Assembly: GCA_914767885.1 (NCBI GenBank)
Contig: CAJZBQ010000028.1
Location: forward strand, 62,001-126,000
DNA length: 64,000 bases
From: Blepharisma stoltei
Taxonomy: Eukaryota > Ciliophora > Heterotrichea > Heterotrichida > Blepharismidae
Reading direction: 5' to 3'
Translations under genes and position numbers: made by a program
Shown: in pieces, positions 46,016 to 56,800 of the stretch
How positions within the stretch are numbered: position 1 is the first letter of the stretch
How the letters are laid out: the number at the start of each line of letters is the position of its first letter
Notes under the pieces: model-generated
The model's database searches: none
What the model was told of the DNA's origin: nothing
Seen by the model: the letters and a program-made list of their open reading frames with translations, nothing else

Positions 46016-46563
46016 TAATTTTTTAAATAAATTTCTAGTTGAGACTATTAAATGGTAAAAATGCTGATATAAATAGCGAGTATAAATCCTGCATAAATTA
46101 TCAAAATAAGATACCAGAATGCTAATCTTTATTGATTGGAAAAGAAATATTTATATAAATAGCAATAGAAAAGAGATAAAGGCTTTGTGAATAATTGGCC
46201 AAAAATGTAAGGATATAGTAATAATCATGTATTTTTTAATTTCTAAATAAGTTTAAGCTATGGTTTTACTATAAAGAACTAAATTTATAAACTTCATGAT
46301 AAATAGAATCAAGTTTAAATTAATCGAAAAATAGCAATAAAACTTTTTATCCGGGTTATTCAAAAAATCCAGCATAAAAAATTCCTAATTAAATGCATTA
46401 ATATGCATATTAATGTGGCCAATTTAGAGCTCTTTATCTCTTTCAAGCAAAAATGCAAAAACTGATAAATCATACAATTCATATCTCTTGTTAAAAAAGC
46501 TGTAAAGGTTAGCATAATATTAGTTCATTATCTGATTAAAATTATTAAAATAAATAATACTGG
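46016..46563. other. Intergenic region
   Basis: AT-rich, about 550 bp between divergent genes, nothing supported. Confidence 0.5.
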
Positions 46564-48701
46564 ATGAAAGCAAGAAATCTAAGTTTGTCTCATTTCAACA
46601 AATTATTATCTACTTCTCACAGCACGTGCATTGATTCATGCAAAACTATAAGATCAAGAAAATTTGAAGTTGAGGAAAATAACAAATCTGCAAGGCACAT
46701 CCAACAGTTAATCGACAATTGTTCAGACTTTCAAAAGAAATTATTAGCAACAAAGGATAGTTTCTGCCAAAATCAAGAAAATCAATCGCATTATGTAAAT
46801 AAAATCATATCGAAAAATTACGAAGAATCCAAGCCGTTTTATAAAAACGATAAAGAGTATATAAAAGGAAAATTGAGAATTGCTCATAAAAAAGAAATCC
46901 AAGAAAAAGCAAGAAAAGCTCAAAAATCGTCACGCTTATCCTGAGATCAGTTTTCTGAGGTTTCTAAATCCCCCCTTTAAATTTGAACAAAACATCAGTA
47001 AAATTTGCATTTTTTGGATACTTTAACTGAACAGAATATGTTTTCAATATGAAAATATTATCAACGAAAATACGAATTTTTTATAAAAAAATGTCATTTA
47101 AACAGTCTTCACACTGAATCGGTTAATTTTTTTTTAAATTCCTCATAAAAATAGATTAAAATTTAAAGTATTGCTCTCATTTTATTTTTTTTAAAAAATA
47201 TTTTTATTAAATAACGATGACCTCCCCCTCAATCTTCATGTCTACTGCAACAAAATTTTTTCGAAAAAATCCTCATGCCTACTGCAACTAAACATTTTTA
47301 TAAAACAAATTAATGCATTTTTCTCTAGGTGAGTTTCTCAAAAAAAACATAAAACAGCACTACTGTAGGTGTGTCAATGACTTTCTCATCGAGATTTGGA
47401 CGGCTATTGCCATCGCTCGCCATTTTATTAAACTTATCTAGCTAAAAAGTACGGAAAAATTTAAGATGCGCATCGAAAATTTGTTGCAAGAGGATTAGGA
47501 TTATTACAGACAGGCGCTAGCCATATTGATGACGCAGTCATTAAAGACCTCCCATCTGAAGGTTCTACTGCTTTTTGACTCCAGCCCAGAGGATCTATCC
47601 ATCTTACGAGTGCCCTTCCGGTACCTTCTGTCTCCTCCTTGCCTTGGGAGTTCAGTCTTGAGTGAGCGGCTTATGGATTTCTGCGGTCCTGCTACGGGCG
47701 ATTGGAGTAGCTTGATTCCAAGGATCAGCTCTTGGAGTCTATTGGGTATCATCGACAACTACACGAAAAAGACTGTTCCCCTGTGGCTTGGGCCGAAACC
47801 CCCAGTTTCTCGTTAGAAGAATACCCATGGGTCCTCGGATCCAAAGGACATTGTTTGAGCACCTCCATTTCCAACTACAGGAAAGCAGCCAAAACCTACC
47901 CGGATGCACACTTCTTGAGCCTGCGTCTGATTCTCGGCTCGGAGTCCGTCCCAGTTCGCTGTAGCCATAAGGTCTGGACTGCTGCGCCAAGAGGGCAGGT
48001 TGACACGTGTCGCCATTTTAATGTATATAATTTGTTGCAAGAGACATGAAAATTATTATTTTTTTTATATAAAATTTTATATTAAAAAATTGCATTTTTG
48101 TTGCAATAGACATGAAGATTGAGGGGGGGGTCATCGTTACTAATTTTTGTAAAACTAGTTTTACATAATTTAATCAAAAAACACAATAGAATATTATTTA
48201 CTATTTACATAAATAAATTAAAATTATCAATATTATATTGTTTTAAGATTTTCTAAGTTTTTTTTTTAAAAAATAAAAATCACTCACTTTTAAATTGGAA
48301 CCTTTTTTTTGTTCCCAATTTTAAAAGGGGGGAGTAAAGAGTTTGAAAAGCGAGAATTTGGGAAGATTAATTCTTCTTCAGAAGATAAACGCCATCTTTC
48401 TGATTTGTATTTATCAACGTTCAACTTAACTTCTGCAAGTGAATTTGCAACAAGCCCCAAAGTTCCTGGCTACAAAAAACAAGAAAAATTGATTTTTGGG
48501 AGAATAAAACGAGATTCTGTGCCTAGCCTATTTGATAAAAAAATGAGAAGAGAAATCACAATGACGCTGAAAAAAGAGGCTCACTTGTCGACAGATTTTA
48601 ATTCTCCTGATATAAAAGAGCCTCTATCTGCTAAAGAAACCAAAGCAGAATATGAAAAAATTATAATGGCTGATTTTAATATATTTTCTATATATAAATG
48701 A
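46564..48701 (+). CDS. Unknown basic protein split by a nested mobile-element cluster
   Basis: The first exon ends RLSWDQFSEVSK (W is UGA). A 1367-bp element (46968-48334) follows, and removal with one TAA gives SEVSKEFEKREFGK. The protein is about 260 aa, basic and helical, with no known domain; KARNLSLSHFNKLL begins it and KKEAHLSTDFNSPDI lies near the end. The C-terminus (IIMADFNIFSIYK) is AT-rich and could run into an unspotted insert. Confidence 0.65.
47213..48137. mobile_element. TIR element, family IV, nested in family III MITE
   Basis: It is TA-flanked (47213-47214, 48138-48139). The terminal repeat is ACGATGACC, a C-run, CTCAATCTTCATGTCT and A(C/T)TGCAAC, mirrored at 48100-48137. 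A second, degenerate copy of the motif lies inside each end. Without the SINE passenger it would be about 374 bp. Confidence 0.85.
47493..48028. mobile_element. GC-rich SINE-like element R1b (536 bp), nested in family IV element
   Basis: It is flanked by AATTTGTTGCAAGAG (47478-47492, 48029-48043); the duplicated sequence is the host element's own terminal motif. Body homologous to R1a at 41196-41716. Confidence 0.88.
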
Positions 48702-48873
48702 TTTATTTTTACTATTTATAAAACGGTATTGATTATTTGCAAAATTATAAAAAAAATCAGAACTTTTACACATAAAATCAATTTAGAAAAAATAGTCCGG
48801 CTGAAGCTAAAAAGGCTGCTCCACAGTGTAAATCAGCATTTCCCATTAATTAATTTAAACAATCGTTTATAGC

Positions 48874-49551
48874 TTAAAATGGCTTATTTACAGGTGATAG
48901 CCCAAACATTGGCGTCAAATTGCTGCTTCTTCTTATTGCATATTTTTTATTAATTTTTAATCTGTGTTTTTCATTTAAATACGGACTTAGCGATCTTGTA
49001 TTGATTCTCTGCTGATCAAAGTCCAAATTTTTCATTGAAATAGCAGCGTTTAGTTTATTAAATAAATTGCTGTTCGGAATATAAGTGTTTACTTGTTTTT
49101 TATTTTTATTTGTCAGATTTCCTGTTGATATATTAGTTTCTTCAAGCTCTTCAAGCAGTGTTTTATAATTAATAATTTTCTTGTCAAAAGTAACAAAATT
49201 CATTATTTTATTGCAAAATTTCGGGTAAAACGGAATATAAGGCAAATGGTTGTCACTTGGCGTTGGTGAGTTATTTTTCGACCTGAAGCTTTTATATTGA
49301 TTTTGATCCTTAAATGATGGTTTATTTATTTTTGGCAGAGAAATTGTCTCAAAGTTAATATTTGTTTTAGGTGGTGCATATGAAATTATGTTAGCAAGGT
49401 ATTTTGTAGGGGATTGAGATATTGATGAATTGTTTGAGCGGAAATTGTAAACTTGGTGCTTATTAATAACATTTTCCAGGACCTCTGTCGACTGTTTTAG
49501 ATGCTCCTGAATGTTAACCGATACAGCATCATTATAGTCATTATGAGTCAT
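48874..49551 (-). CDS. Unknown basic Asn/Ser-rich protein, 225 aa
   Basis: ATG 49551 is chosen (MTHNDYNDAVSVN); an upstream in-frame extension overlaps the divergent PP2A start region. Composition is Asn/Ser/Lys-rich with repeated LPKINKPSF-like and SLSPYLNEKHRLK segments and no known domain. It is 17 bp head-to-head from the PP2A-A start. Confidence 0.6.
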   Translation of the reverse strand: MTHNDYNDAVSVNIQEHLKQSTEVLENVINKHQVYNFRSNNSSISQSPTKYLANIISYAPPKTNINFETISLPKINKPSFKDQNQYKSFRSKNNSPTPSDNHLPYIPFYPKFCNKIMNFVTFDKKIINYKTLLEELEETNISTGNLTNKNKKQVNTYIPNSNLFNKLNAAISMKNLDFDQQRINTRSLSPYLNEKHRLKINKKYAIRRSSNLTPMFGLSPVNKPF

Positions 49552-49568
49552 AAATAATAAATTTGGCA

Positions 49569-51293
49569 ATGGGTAAATCATAATTAGACCCAAATCCTTT
49601 AGAGCTTCTCCGAGAAGAATTAACTACTGATGAAGTCTACGTGAAAGTAAATGCAATCCATCGGCTTCAAATCGTGGCTACAGTGCTAGGTCCAGAGCAG
49701 GTCAAAAGTCAGCTCTTGCCTTATTTAGCAAGTATTTTTTATGCAGCCCTCACAAATGAAGATGACGAAGTCCTCTTTGCGCTGGCCCAAGAGCTGGGAG
49801 CTCTTTATACATTTCTCCCAGGCCAAGCAAGCGCTTTGATGCCTTTATTGGAAACTTTAGCAGCAATGGATGAAACAGTGGTCAGAGATCAAGCAGTGAA
49901 GTCACTTATGATAATTGCAGATGTTTTGCCTGATAGTGATATAATTAATCTGTTTGTACCGACCGTTATCAAGTTATCCACAGCTGAAAATTTCTCAGCC
50001 AGAGTGTCTGCGTGTGCTTTGTTTGCATCTGCATATCCTCGCAGTGGAAATTTGAAAGAAAAACTTAGGCAGAAGTTTTTGGAACTAAGCCACGAAGAAA
50101 CACCAATGGTTAGGAGAGCTGCTGTCATTGAAATGGGTGTATTTGCCAAGGTAATTGAAAAACAATTTTTAATTTCTGAGCTCATCCCTGACCTCCGGCA
50201 GCTAGCCCAAGACGAGCAAGACCAAGTCAGAACTCTTTGTGTAGACAGCTTAATCGAGGTTTCCAAGCTGCTCAACAAAGAAGAAAACAAGCTCCACTCC
50301 CTCCCTATCATTATCCTAATCGGTGAAGACAAATCCTGGAAAGTCCGCTACACCTTTGCAAAAGAATTCCCAGCCCTTTCTGACGCCTTAGGCAAAGACA
50401 TCACCGAAAGCTCCTTAATCCAGACTTTTGTCCAAGTTTTGCGTGACATTGAAGCTGACGTCAAAGCTATAGCACTATTATCATTGAAAAAGTCTTTACA
50501 AGTGATATCAAGAGACAGAATCCAAACTTTGGTTTTCCCAACTGTAGAAGCTATCGCACAAGACGTATCTTTACCTCCAAAAGTCAGGAAAAACTGCGCA
50601 CAAGTGATTTCTGAGATGGTTGGGTTTGTAGGGAAAGAATTTGCAGCGGCAAGAATTTCGCCGATTTGTTTGACTTTGCTAAATGATGATAATTATGAAA
50701 TTAAATTGAAAATGATTGAAGGGCTTGGAAATGTAGCTGGAGCTGTTGGGCCAGAATTTCTGAGTCCACCTATTTGTGAGATTTTATTAAACTTAGCAAA
50801 GGAAGCGCCACAGTGGAGACTTAGAGAGTCAGTTTATAAAAGTTGTGTATCAATAGCTCAGGCTTTAGGAGAAGACGTGTTTATTGGGCTACTTCAGCCG
50901 ATTTATTTCAATTTTTTGACTGATACAGTGAATGAGGTAAGAAAAACGGGGGTCAGAAAAGTCGCTGATTTAGTGCAAGTTCTCAGTCAAAATTGGGTGC
51001 TGGCTGAATTTCTGCCTAAGCTTGAAGACCTCTACCACCAAGATCTCGGCTATATCAGCAGGAGGACTGTTCTTCATGCCTTAAGCCACCTCACCTTAGA
51101 AGCTGACCAATTTATCCCAATTTTCACTGAGGCAGCCAAAGATAAAGTCGCAAATATTCGCCTTGTCCTTTGTAAAGTGATCAAAAGACTCAGTTCAAGA
51201 ATAGACATCGCCCCATTCAAAACCATGCTACAAGAGTTGTCAAGAGACCCTGATAAAGACGTCAAATACTTCGCAATCCAAGCTCTTAAATAG
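49569..51293 (+). CDS. PP2A scaffold subunit A (PR65), HEAT repeats
   Basis: The first exon is ATG plus one base, then a 15-nt intron (49573-49587, gtaaatcataattag), giving MDPNPLELLREELTTDEV. About 15 HEAT repeats follow with family landmarks LGPEQVKSQLLPYL, DQDQVR-like DEQDQVRTLCVDSL, DKSWKVRYTFAKEF, WRLRESV and LSRDPDKDVKYFA. 574 aa, close to the 589-aa animal protein. Stop UAG. It organises the PP2A catalytic and B subunits. Base composition is less AT-rich than surrounding DNA. Confidence 0.96.
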
Positions 51294-51351
51294 CAGGATT
51301 TGTCTCTTGGAAATAACTAATATCCTTATTTAAATTAGGACTTATTTAAAT

Positions 51352-51994
51352 TTACTTCCATTTTCTTGAAGTTTTAGATTTATATATCATAGTGCGGCGG
51401 AATTCTGCAAGAGACAGAGGAATATTTTGGTGGCTTTCTATAAAGGACAAAATTAATTGATCAGCAAGTTCGTCGTCATTTGTAGTAAAAAAAGAAAGCA
51501 TTTCGCCTTTTTGGGCATCTTGGTAGTATTTTAGCACGATTTCGTTGTATTCTTCTATTGTTAATGGTATAGAGTAATTTATTAAGCAGGACACGTTGGC
51601 TAAATTTATTTTCTTGAAATAATTATTCAACGCAATTAGCAGGCCATTATCTTTTGATTCAAAATTTTTGATAATGTGATTATCTTGCATCTAAGCTATT
51701 TTTTACTGATAAAGAAGCCCCACTTAAAGTTCTTGGAAAAATAAAGAGTTCTTGTAAGTCTTTTTTGAGTAAACTCGTGCCCTCTTCATTATTACAAAGG
51801 ATAAGCATTTTTTTGTCTTTATGCTCTTCAATTTTGTTTTGGAGGATTTTTAATCTTTTATTTGCTGCCACAACTTCAACAGACTGTATTATTGTGAAGC
51901 ACTTACGCAAATCAGCTTCTTTTTGAGCTTCTTCAGGAATAATTTGGGAAAAAAATCGCTTTAATGTGCTTTGAGCTATTCTAAATTTAAGCAT
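51352..51994 (-). CDS. DEAD-box helicase C-terminal-domain remnant, probably mitochondrial
   Basis: Two apparent ORFs join through a 16-nt intron (51691-51706, gtaaaaaatagcttag) as SGASLSMQDNHII. The protein (about 207 aa) starts MLKFRIAQSTLKRFFSQ, a likely mitochondrial presequence. It then follows RecA domain 2 of DEAD helicases: KKMLILCNNEEGTSLLKKDL, LANVSCLINYSIPLTIEEYN, QKGEMLSFFTTNDDELA, NIPLSLAEF. The first RecA domain is absent, motif V (ARGLD) is not recognisable and motif VI (HRIGRTGR) is EIVLKYYQDAQ. It cannot hydrolyse ATP by this fold alone. Function unknown. Confidence 0.7.
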
Positions 51995-52182
51995 ATTTTT
52001 GTGTAAAAGGGAAGCTGTTAATCTTTGTAATACTTATATAATTGAAAAGATTTTACTTAACCCTCCTTAACTAAGGGAATTTTTTTTTGTTATTATATTT
52101 ACATAAAAATTATTTTTGCCTAATATTGGGGTAAACTTTTAATTTAAAGCAATCCTTTGGTTCTATAATAGACTATAAAATT

Positions 52183-52860
52183 ATGATGCTGCTCAAAAAC
52201 AAAAAAAGGACAAATACTCTTTACTCAGTCGCTGAGCTGCGTCTTTCTAAAGACCTAGCCGAGCTCTCCACAAAGCGCTACTCTGCAGGCTACACCAATG
52301 TAAATATCTCGTTCCCCTTCAAAGAAGGAATTCACGAGTGTGTCCCTGTTTCTCTACAAATTAAGCCAGACCAAAGCCACCTTTACGCAGGAGCATGGTT
52401 TCATTGTATCATAAAGATCAACCCAGGCTACCCCTTTAAGCCTCCAATTGTAATAGTTAAAAACCAAGTTTACCATCCCAACATAGACATGGATACCGGG
52501 CTTTTCCTAATTGACGCCTTACGTGATGAGGAGTGAAAGCCAGTGATGACAGTAAACGCTATAATTTTTGCTATTGAACTGGTCCTTTATGAGCCAAATC
52601 TAAACCTGATTCCCGAAAATCTTTTAAATGTCGAGATGGCGGATTTATGCAGAAATAATAAAAATGAATTCCAATGGAGGGTCAGCCAGACCTTACAGGG
52701 AGGAATTTTCTTTGATAAATACGCATTTTCACCACTTTATGGAGAGCCAGTTAATAGAAAAAGACCAAGAGAAGGCTTAGAAGATGTGACCAGGAAAATG
52801 AAAAGAATTTCTTTGTGTGTTGAAATGTCGATGGAAGTGGATCCACTGTCAACAAATTAA
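52183..52860 (+). CDS. UBC12-like E2 fold without the catalytic cysteine (UEV-like)
   Basis: The E2 core follows the NEDD8-conjugating UBC12 pattern: VAELRLSKDLAEL, GYPFKPPIVIV, VYHPNIDMDTG, DEEWKPVMTVNAIIFAIELV, QWRVSQTLQGG. At the active-site strand, family NVCLNILRED is GLFLIDALRDEE, so Cys is replaced (Phe). A basic C-terminal tail (NRKRPREGLEDVTRKMKR) follows. One UGA (52534-52536) is the conserved Trp of WKPV. A non-catalytic E2-variant role, for example as a partner in a cullin/NEDD8 system, is inference. Confidence 0.82.
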
Positions 52861-52896
52861 AAATAATTAGGATTTATAATAAAATAAATTTTAGAG

Positions 52897-53598
52897 ATGA
52901 CAGAAGAAGGACAAGGAGACTTAAGAGAGCAGGATAGATTTTTGCCGATCGCCAATATTTCGAGGATAATGAAAAAAGCCTTGCCACCTTCACTCCCCCC
53001 CTTTAAATTGGAACAAAAAATTCTGTTCAAATTTAAATCATTATTTTAAAATATTTTATATTAATTTTTTTTTCCATATAAATTAAATAATTTATGTTTA
53101 TGAAAAATTAATCCATTTAGTGAGAAACTGTTTAAATATTTTTCCGTTAAATAGGTATAAACTAATTTTAAAAAATTAGTATTTTACCTATAAAATTTTC
53201 CTATTATAGAAAATTTGTTCAAATTCTCAAAAGTTATATTTTATTCCAATTTAAAGAAGGCGGAGTCAGCGAAAATTAGTAAAGATGCCAAGGAATGCGT
53301 ACAAGAATGTGTATCTGAGTTCATCAGCTTTATTACCAGCGAAGCTTGCGAGAAATGCTTAAGCGAAAGAAGAAAAACAATCAGCGGAGATGATCTGATG
53401 TATGCTATGAATACTCTGGGGTTTGAGAAATATATTGAGCCTTTAAGAGTTTACTTGCAGAGATACAGAGATCTGTCCAAAGGGGAAAAAGGAGAAGAAG
53501 GAGGGATCCCTCCAATGCTATTTCCTAATACAATTAAGGGAGAAGAGCATGGGGAGGAAGAAGAAGAGGAAGAGGAAGAAGAAGAAAAATCAGATTAA
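52897..53598 (+). CDS. NF-YB (HAP3) histone-fold transcription factor subunit
   Basis: The histone-fold core is [20 protein letters not shown], then [58 protein letters not shown] 273-bp MITE (52993-53265) sits exactly between PPS and AKIS; removing it with one TCA gives the invariant ALPPxAKI junction. The C-terminus is Gly then Glu-rich. With NF-YA and NF-YC the family binds CCAAT boxes. Confidence 0.96.
52993..53265. mobile_element. C-run MITE, family III (273 bp) in NF-YB exon
   Basis: It is flanked by TCA (52990-52992, 53266-53268), so the boundary has no TA. Left hairpin: TTTAAATTGGAAC facing GTTCAAATTTAAA. At the right two same-orientation copies occur (GTTCAAATTC and TTCCAATTTAAAG). 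Same architecture as the other families, in reverse. Confidence 0.93.
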
Positions 53599-53853
53599 AT
53601 AGCACTTAATTTATAGTTATATATACTTGCTATATTTGAATTATACTTGCATTTACAATAGTTATTATAGGCTTATTTTAATTAAAATAATGTTGAATTT
53701 TATTTAATAAACTTTATTTAGTAAGTAAAGCTAAAAGCAATTAATAAATAGGCAAAATAAACACTAATTTAAAAGTAAGAAATTTTATAATTCTAAAAAA
53801 TTTATAAAGATTTTTGATTTAGCATTCAGAGAACTTGAAATAATATTTTATCA

Positions 53854-56800
53854 TTAATTTGAAAAATGGGCCATACTTATCCAATGATAAAAGCAAACTG
53901 ATAGCCGAAATTCAATATCTTTATTGATATTTTTAATCAACAGTTGTGCATTATAGTAATTTACAGTCTTTAAAGTGTCTAACGCCACACTCCCACTAAA
54001 TGGAAAGAGCTAAAATTGTGAGGCCAAAGCATTTCCGATCTAAGTCGGACTATCTCAAATAAGCCTCATGCCATCCTTATCAGCACTTCTAACATGGCAT
54101 AATGCCGTCACCCTCCTTGGCTCAGCCTCTCTGCATGCTCTGCATAAGGGTTATCTTCCTCGGATGTGCTGTGAGGTGAAAATCTGAGCCTTTTGATTGC
54201 ACTATGGAGCAGTTCTTTTGGCTAACTCGAAAGTTAAACCGCTCTTACTGTGCAGAGAAAAACAAACCCTAAATATATAATTTCTCTCAAGCTGAAAGCC
54301 ATTTTATTTATATTTAACAGTCGTGCACTCTTCACAAGCCTTTGCTTATATTTTACATAGTTAATAATACTTTGAAAAGAGTCAGTCAAAGTTCTAATAT
54401 AAACAAGCTTCATAGTTCTCTGTAATAATAGTAAAGAATGTGCTTTGGATTTTTCATAGTTGTTCAAACGAGAAATGCTATTAAAAAATAACTGCTGATT
54501 TGTTGTTATCTTTTTACCTATCAGATCGAAAAAGGTTTTAAGTGAAGCTTTCGTCCTAAACAAATAAAAGCTCGAAGAACTGTCTCTAAGTTCAGATTTA
54601 TAGTGGCAATGAATTGTTTCTAGATTAATTTTAATAAATAAATAATATACAGCTTTAGAGAGTCGAAAAACAGGGCCTTGGCTCTCTGGTTTACTATTCT
54701 ATGTCAGAATTTATTGCCCTAAATATTCTATTAGTAGCTTGCGGCTTAGACTTCTGAAAACATATTTTATACCAAATTTAATTTAACAAACCAACACATT
54801 ATTAGTTTGCTGAATCTGATCGGGATATGAAATTCAGTTTCTATATAAGAAAAAATGTCAACAGATTTTAAAATAAATTTTCTGATACAGAAGCTCTAAG
54901 ACTTCAAGAGGCATCTATCTCTCTGTTTGCACGCTGTGCTTGCATGCTGAGTTTGCCTACTTTTTTAACTTCTGGATTTCCAGCTGGTTTGCAGATGAGC
55001 TACCTGCTAAGCATAAAGTATGGGTTTTTTGATTAAGCAGGCAGGATGGATTTTAACAAGATTGAAAGGGGTGGCATGCCAACAAAAAGATAGATGCTAC
55101 TTGAAGTGTTAGAGCTTTTGTATCGATATCATCTAAAATCTCCAGTAGAATTCTGACGTATAGATGATTCATAAAAAAATGGACTAAGCTGGAGAAATAG
55201 GACATGAAACTGAAAATTCAATGGGGTGACATGCCGACAAAGAGATAGATGCCTCTTGAAGTCTTAGAGCTTCTGTATCGATATCATCTAAAATCTCAAG
55301 TAGAATGCTGACTTATGGATTATGCATTAAAAATGAACTGAACTGGAAAAATAGGACATGAACTAAAAAATACGATGTCGATGGGGTGACATGCCGACAG
55401 AGAGATAGATGCCTCTTGAAGTCTTATAGCTTCTTTATTGATATCATCTAAATCTCTAGTAGAATGCTCAGTAATTCTTTTTCTAATATAGGATCAAGAA
55501 TAATAGAAAATTAAAAATTAATTTAGGGACTAAAAAAGGGTATCAGAAAATTTATTTTAGAATCTGTTGACATTTTTTCTTATATGGAAACTGAATTTCA
55601 TATACCGACCAGATTCAGCAAACTAATAATGTGTTGGTTTGCTAAATTAAATTTGGTATAAAATTAGTTTTCAGAAGACCAAGCCGCAAGCTACTAAATA
55701 GAATATTTAGGGCAATAAATTCTGACATAGAATAGTAAACCAGAGAGCCAAGGCCCTGTTTTTCGACTCTCAAAAACTGTATATTATATATTTTTGCAAA
55801 AATAATATTTAGGCGCTTTTATTGTTTCTAGTCTCCATGCATTAATTGCCGAAATTTTATTTTTTCGTACTCATTGTCCAATAACATTAGCAAGCTTCGA
55901 AAAAGAGGCTTTACTATCATAAAATTTGGATAATTCATCATAAGCATCTTGCAGTTTTTTTGGTTTTGAAGACATCTTGAACATATTTCTATACAATTTT
56001 AAAAATGCCCTGATTTTAATTCCTCTTTTTATAATTATTTCTAGCTTCCCAAATGCTGATTTGTATTTTTTTGAAGATTTCATAGATATTGTACCATGCT
56101 CCAAAGAAAGTGTGCTGACTGTGTCAACTCTTTGGTGGTTTCGACCTTTAGATGAAAAATCAGAAGGGTAAAACAAATTTGGGGAACTTTTATAGTCTGC
56201 TTTTGAAATTGAAGAAAAATCTTGAAAATTGCGGCTTATAGGCGGCTTAGACCTATAATTTTTTAATTCATTTTTTCGCTTTTAAAAATAAGAATTTACT
56301 CATTTTCCTCCAAATATATTCAGTATAACTGGCATTTTGCCCCATATTTACCTTAATATATCATACTAAGCAATTTTGTAGGCGACAATTCAGCAAAACT
56401 CCCTGTGTTTTTTCTTTCCCTATTAGGCGATGAAGAGCTATGAAACGAATTTTCAGACCCACTCAGCCCTCCATAATGCACATTATTTTCTTTTTCTGGC
56501 TTAATAAGAACACTGCAGCTTGGTTCTCTACATATATCATAATCATCAGGAATATCCGACTCTGACTGTTTTGTAAAAATATGTCCCGAATTATTCCTTT
56601 GGTATCTCTGTGCTGACTGTGTCAATTCAAAATATTTTTGAGGTGCCAATTTATGGTATAAATTGCCTGATTCTTCTTCAGGGCTGTTATATTCAGCATT
56701 TTTATCGTGGGATGATTTTTTCCTCACATGGTTTATAGCTGGCTTACGAGTTCTTTTAGTTCTGACCCATTCTTCAGAGTCTTCAGATGACGCCGATGCT

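Larger units (their letters stand above)
46968..48334. mobile_element. C-run MITE, family III, carrying two nested elements
   Basis: It is flanked by TAA (46965-46967, 48335-48337). Left end ATCCCCCCTTTAAATTTGAAC, right end TTCCCAATTTTAAAAGGGG plus GAG with a facing copy (hairpin about 48286-48332). Without its passenger (47213-48137) it would be about 442 bp. Confidence 0.85.
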
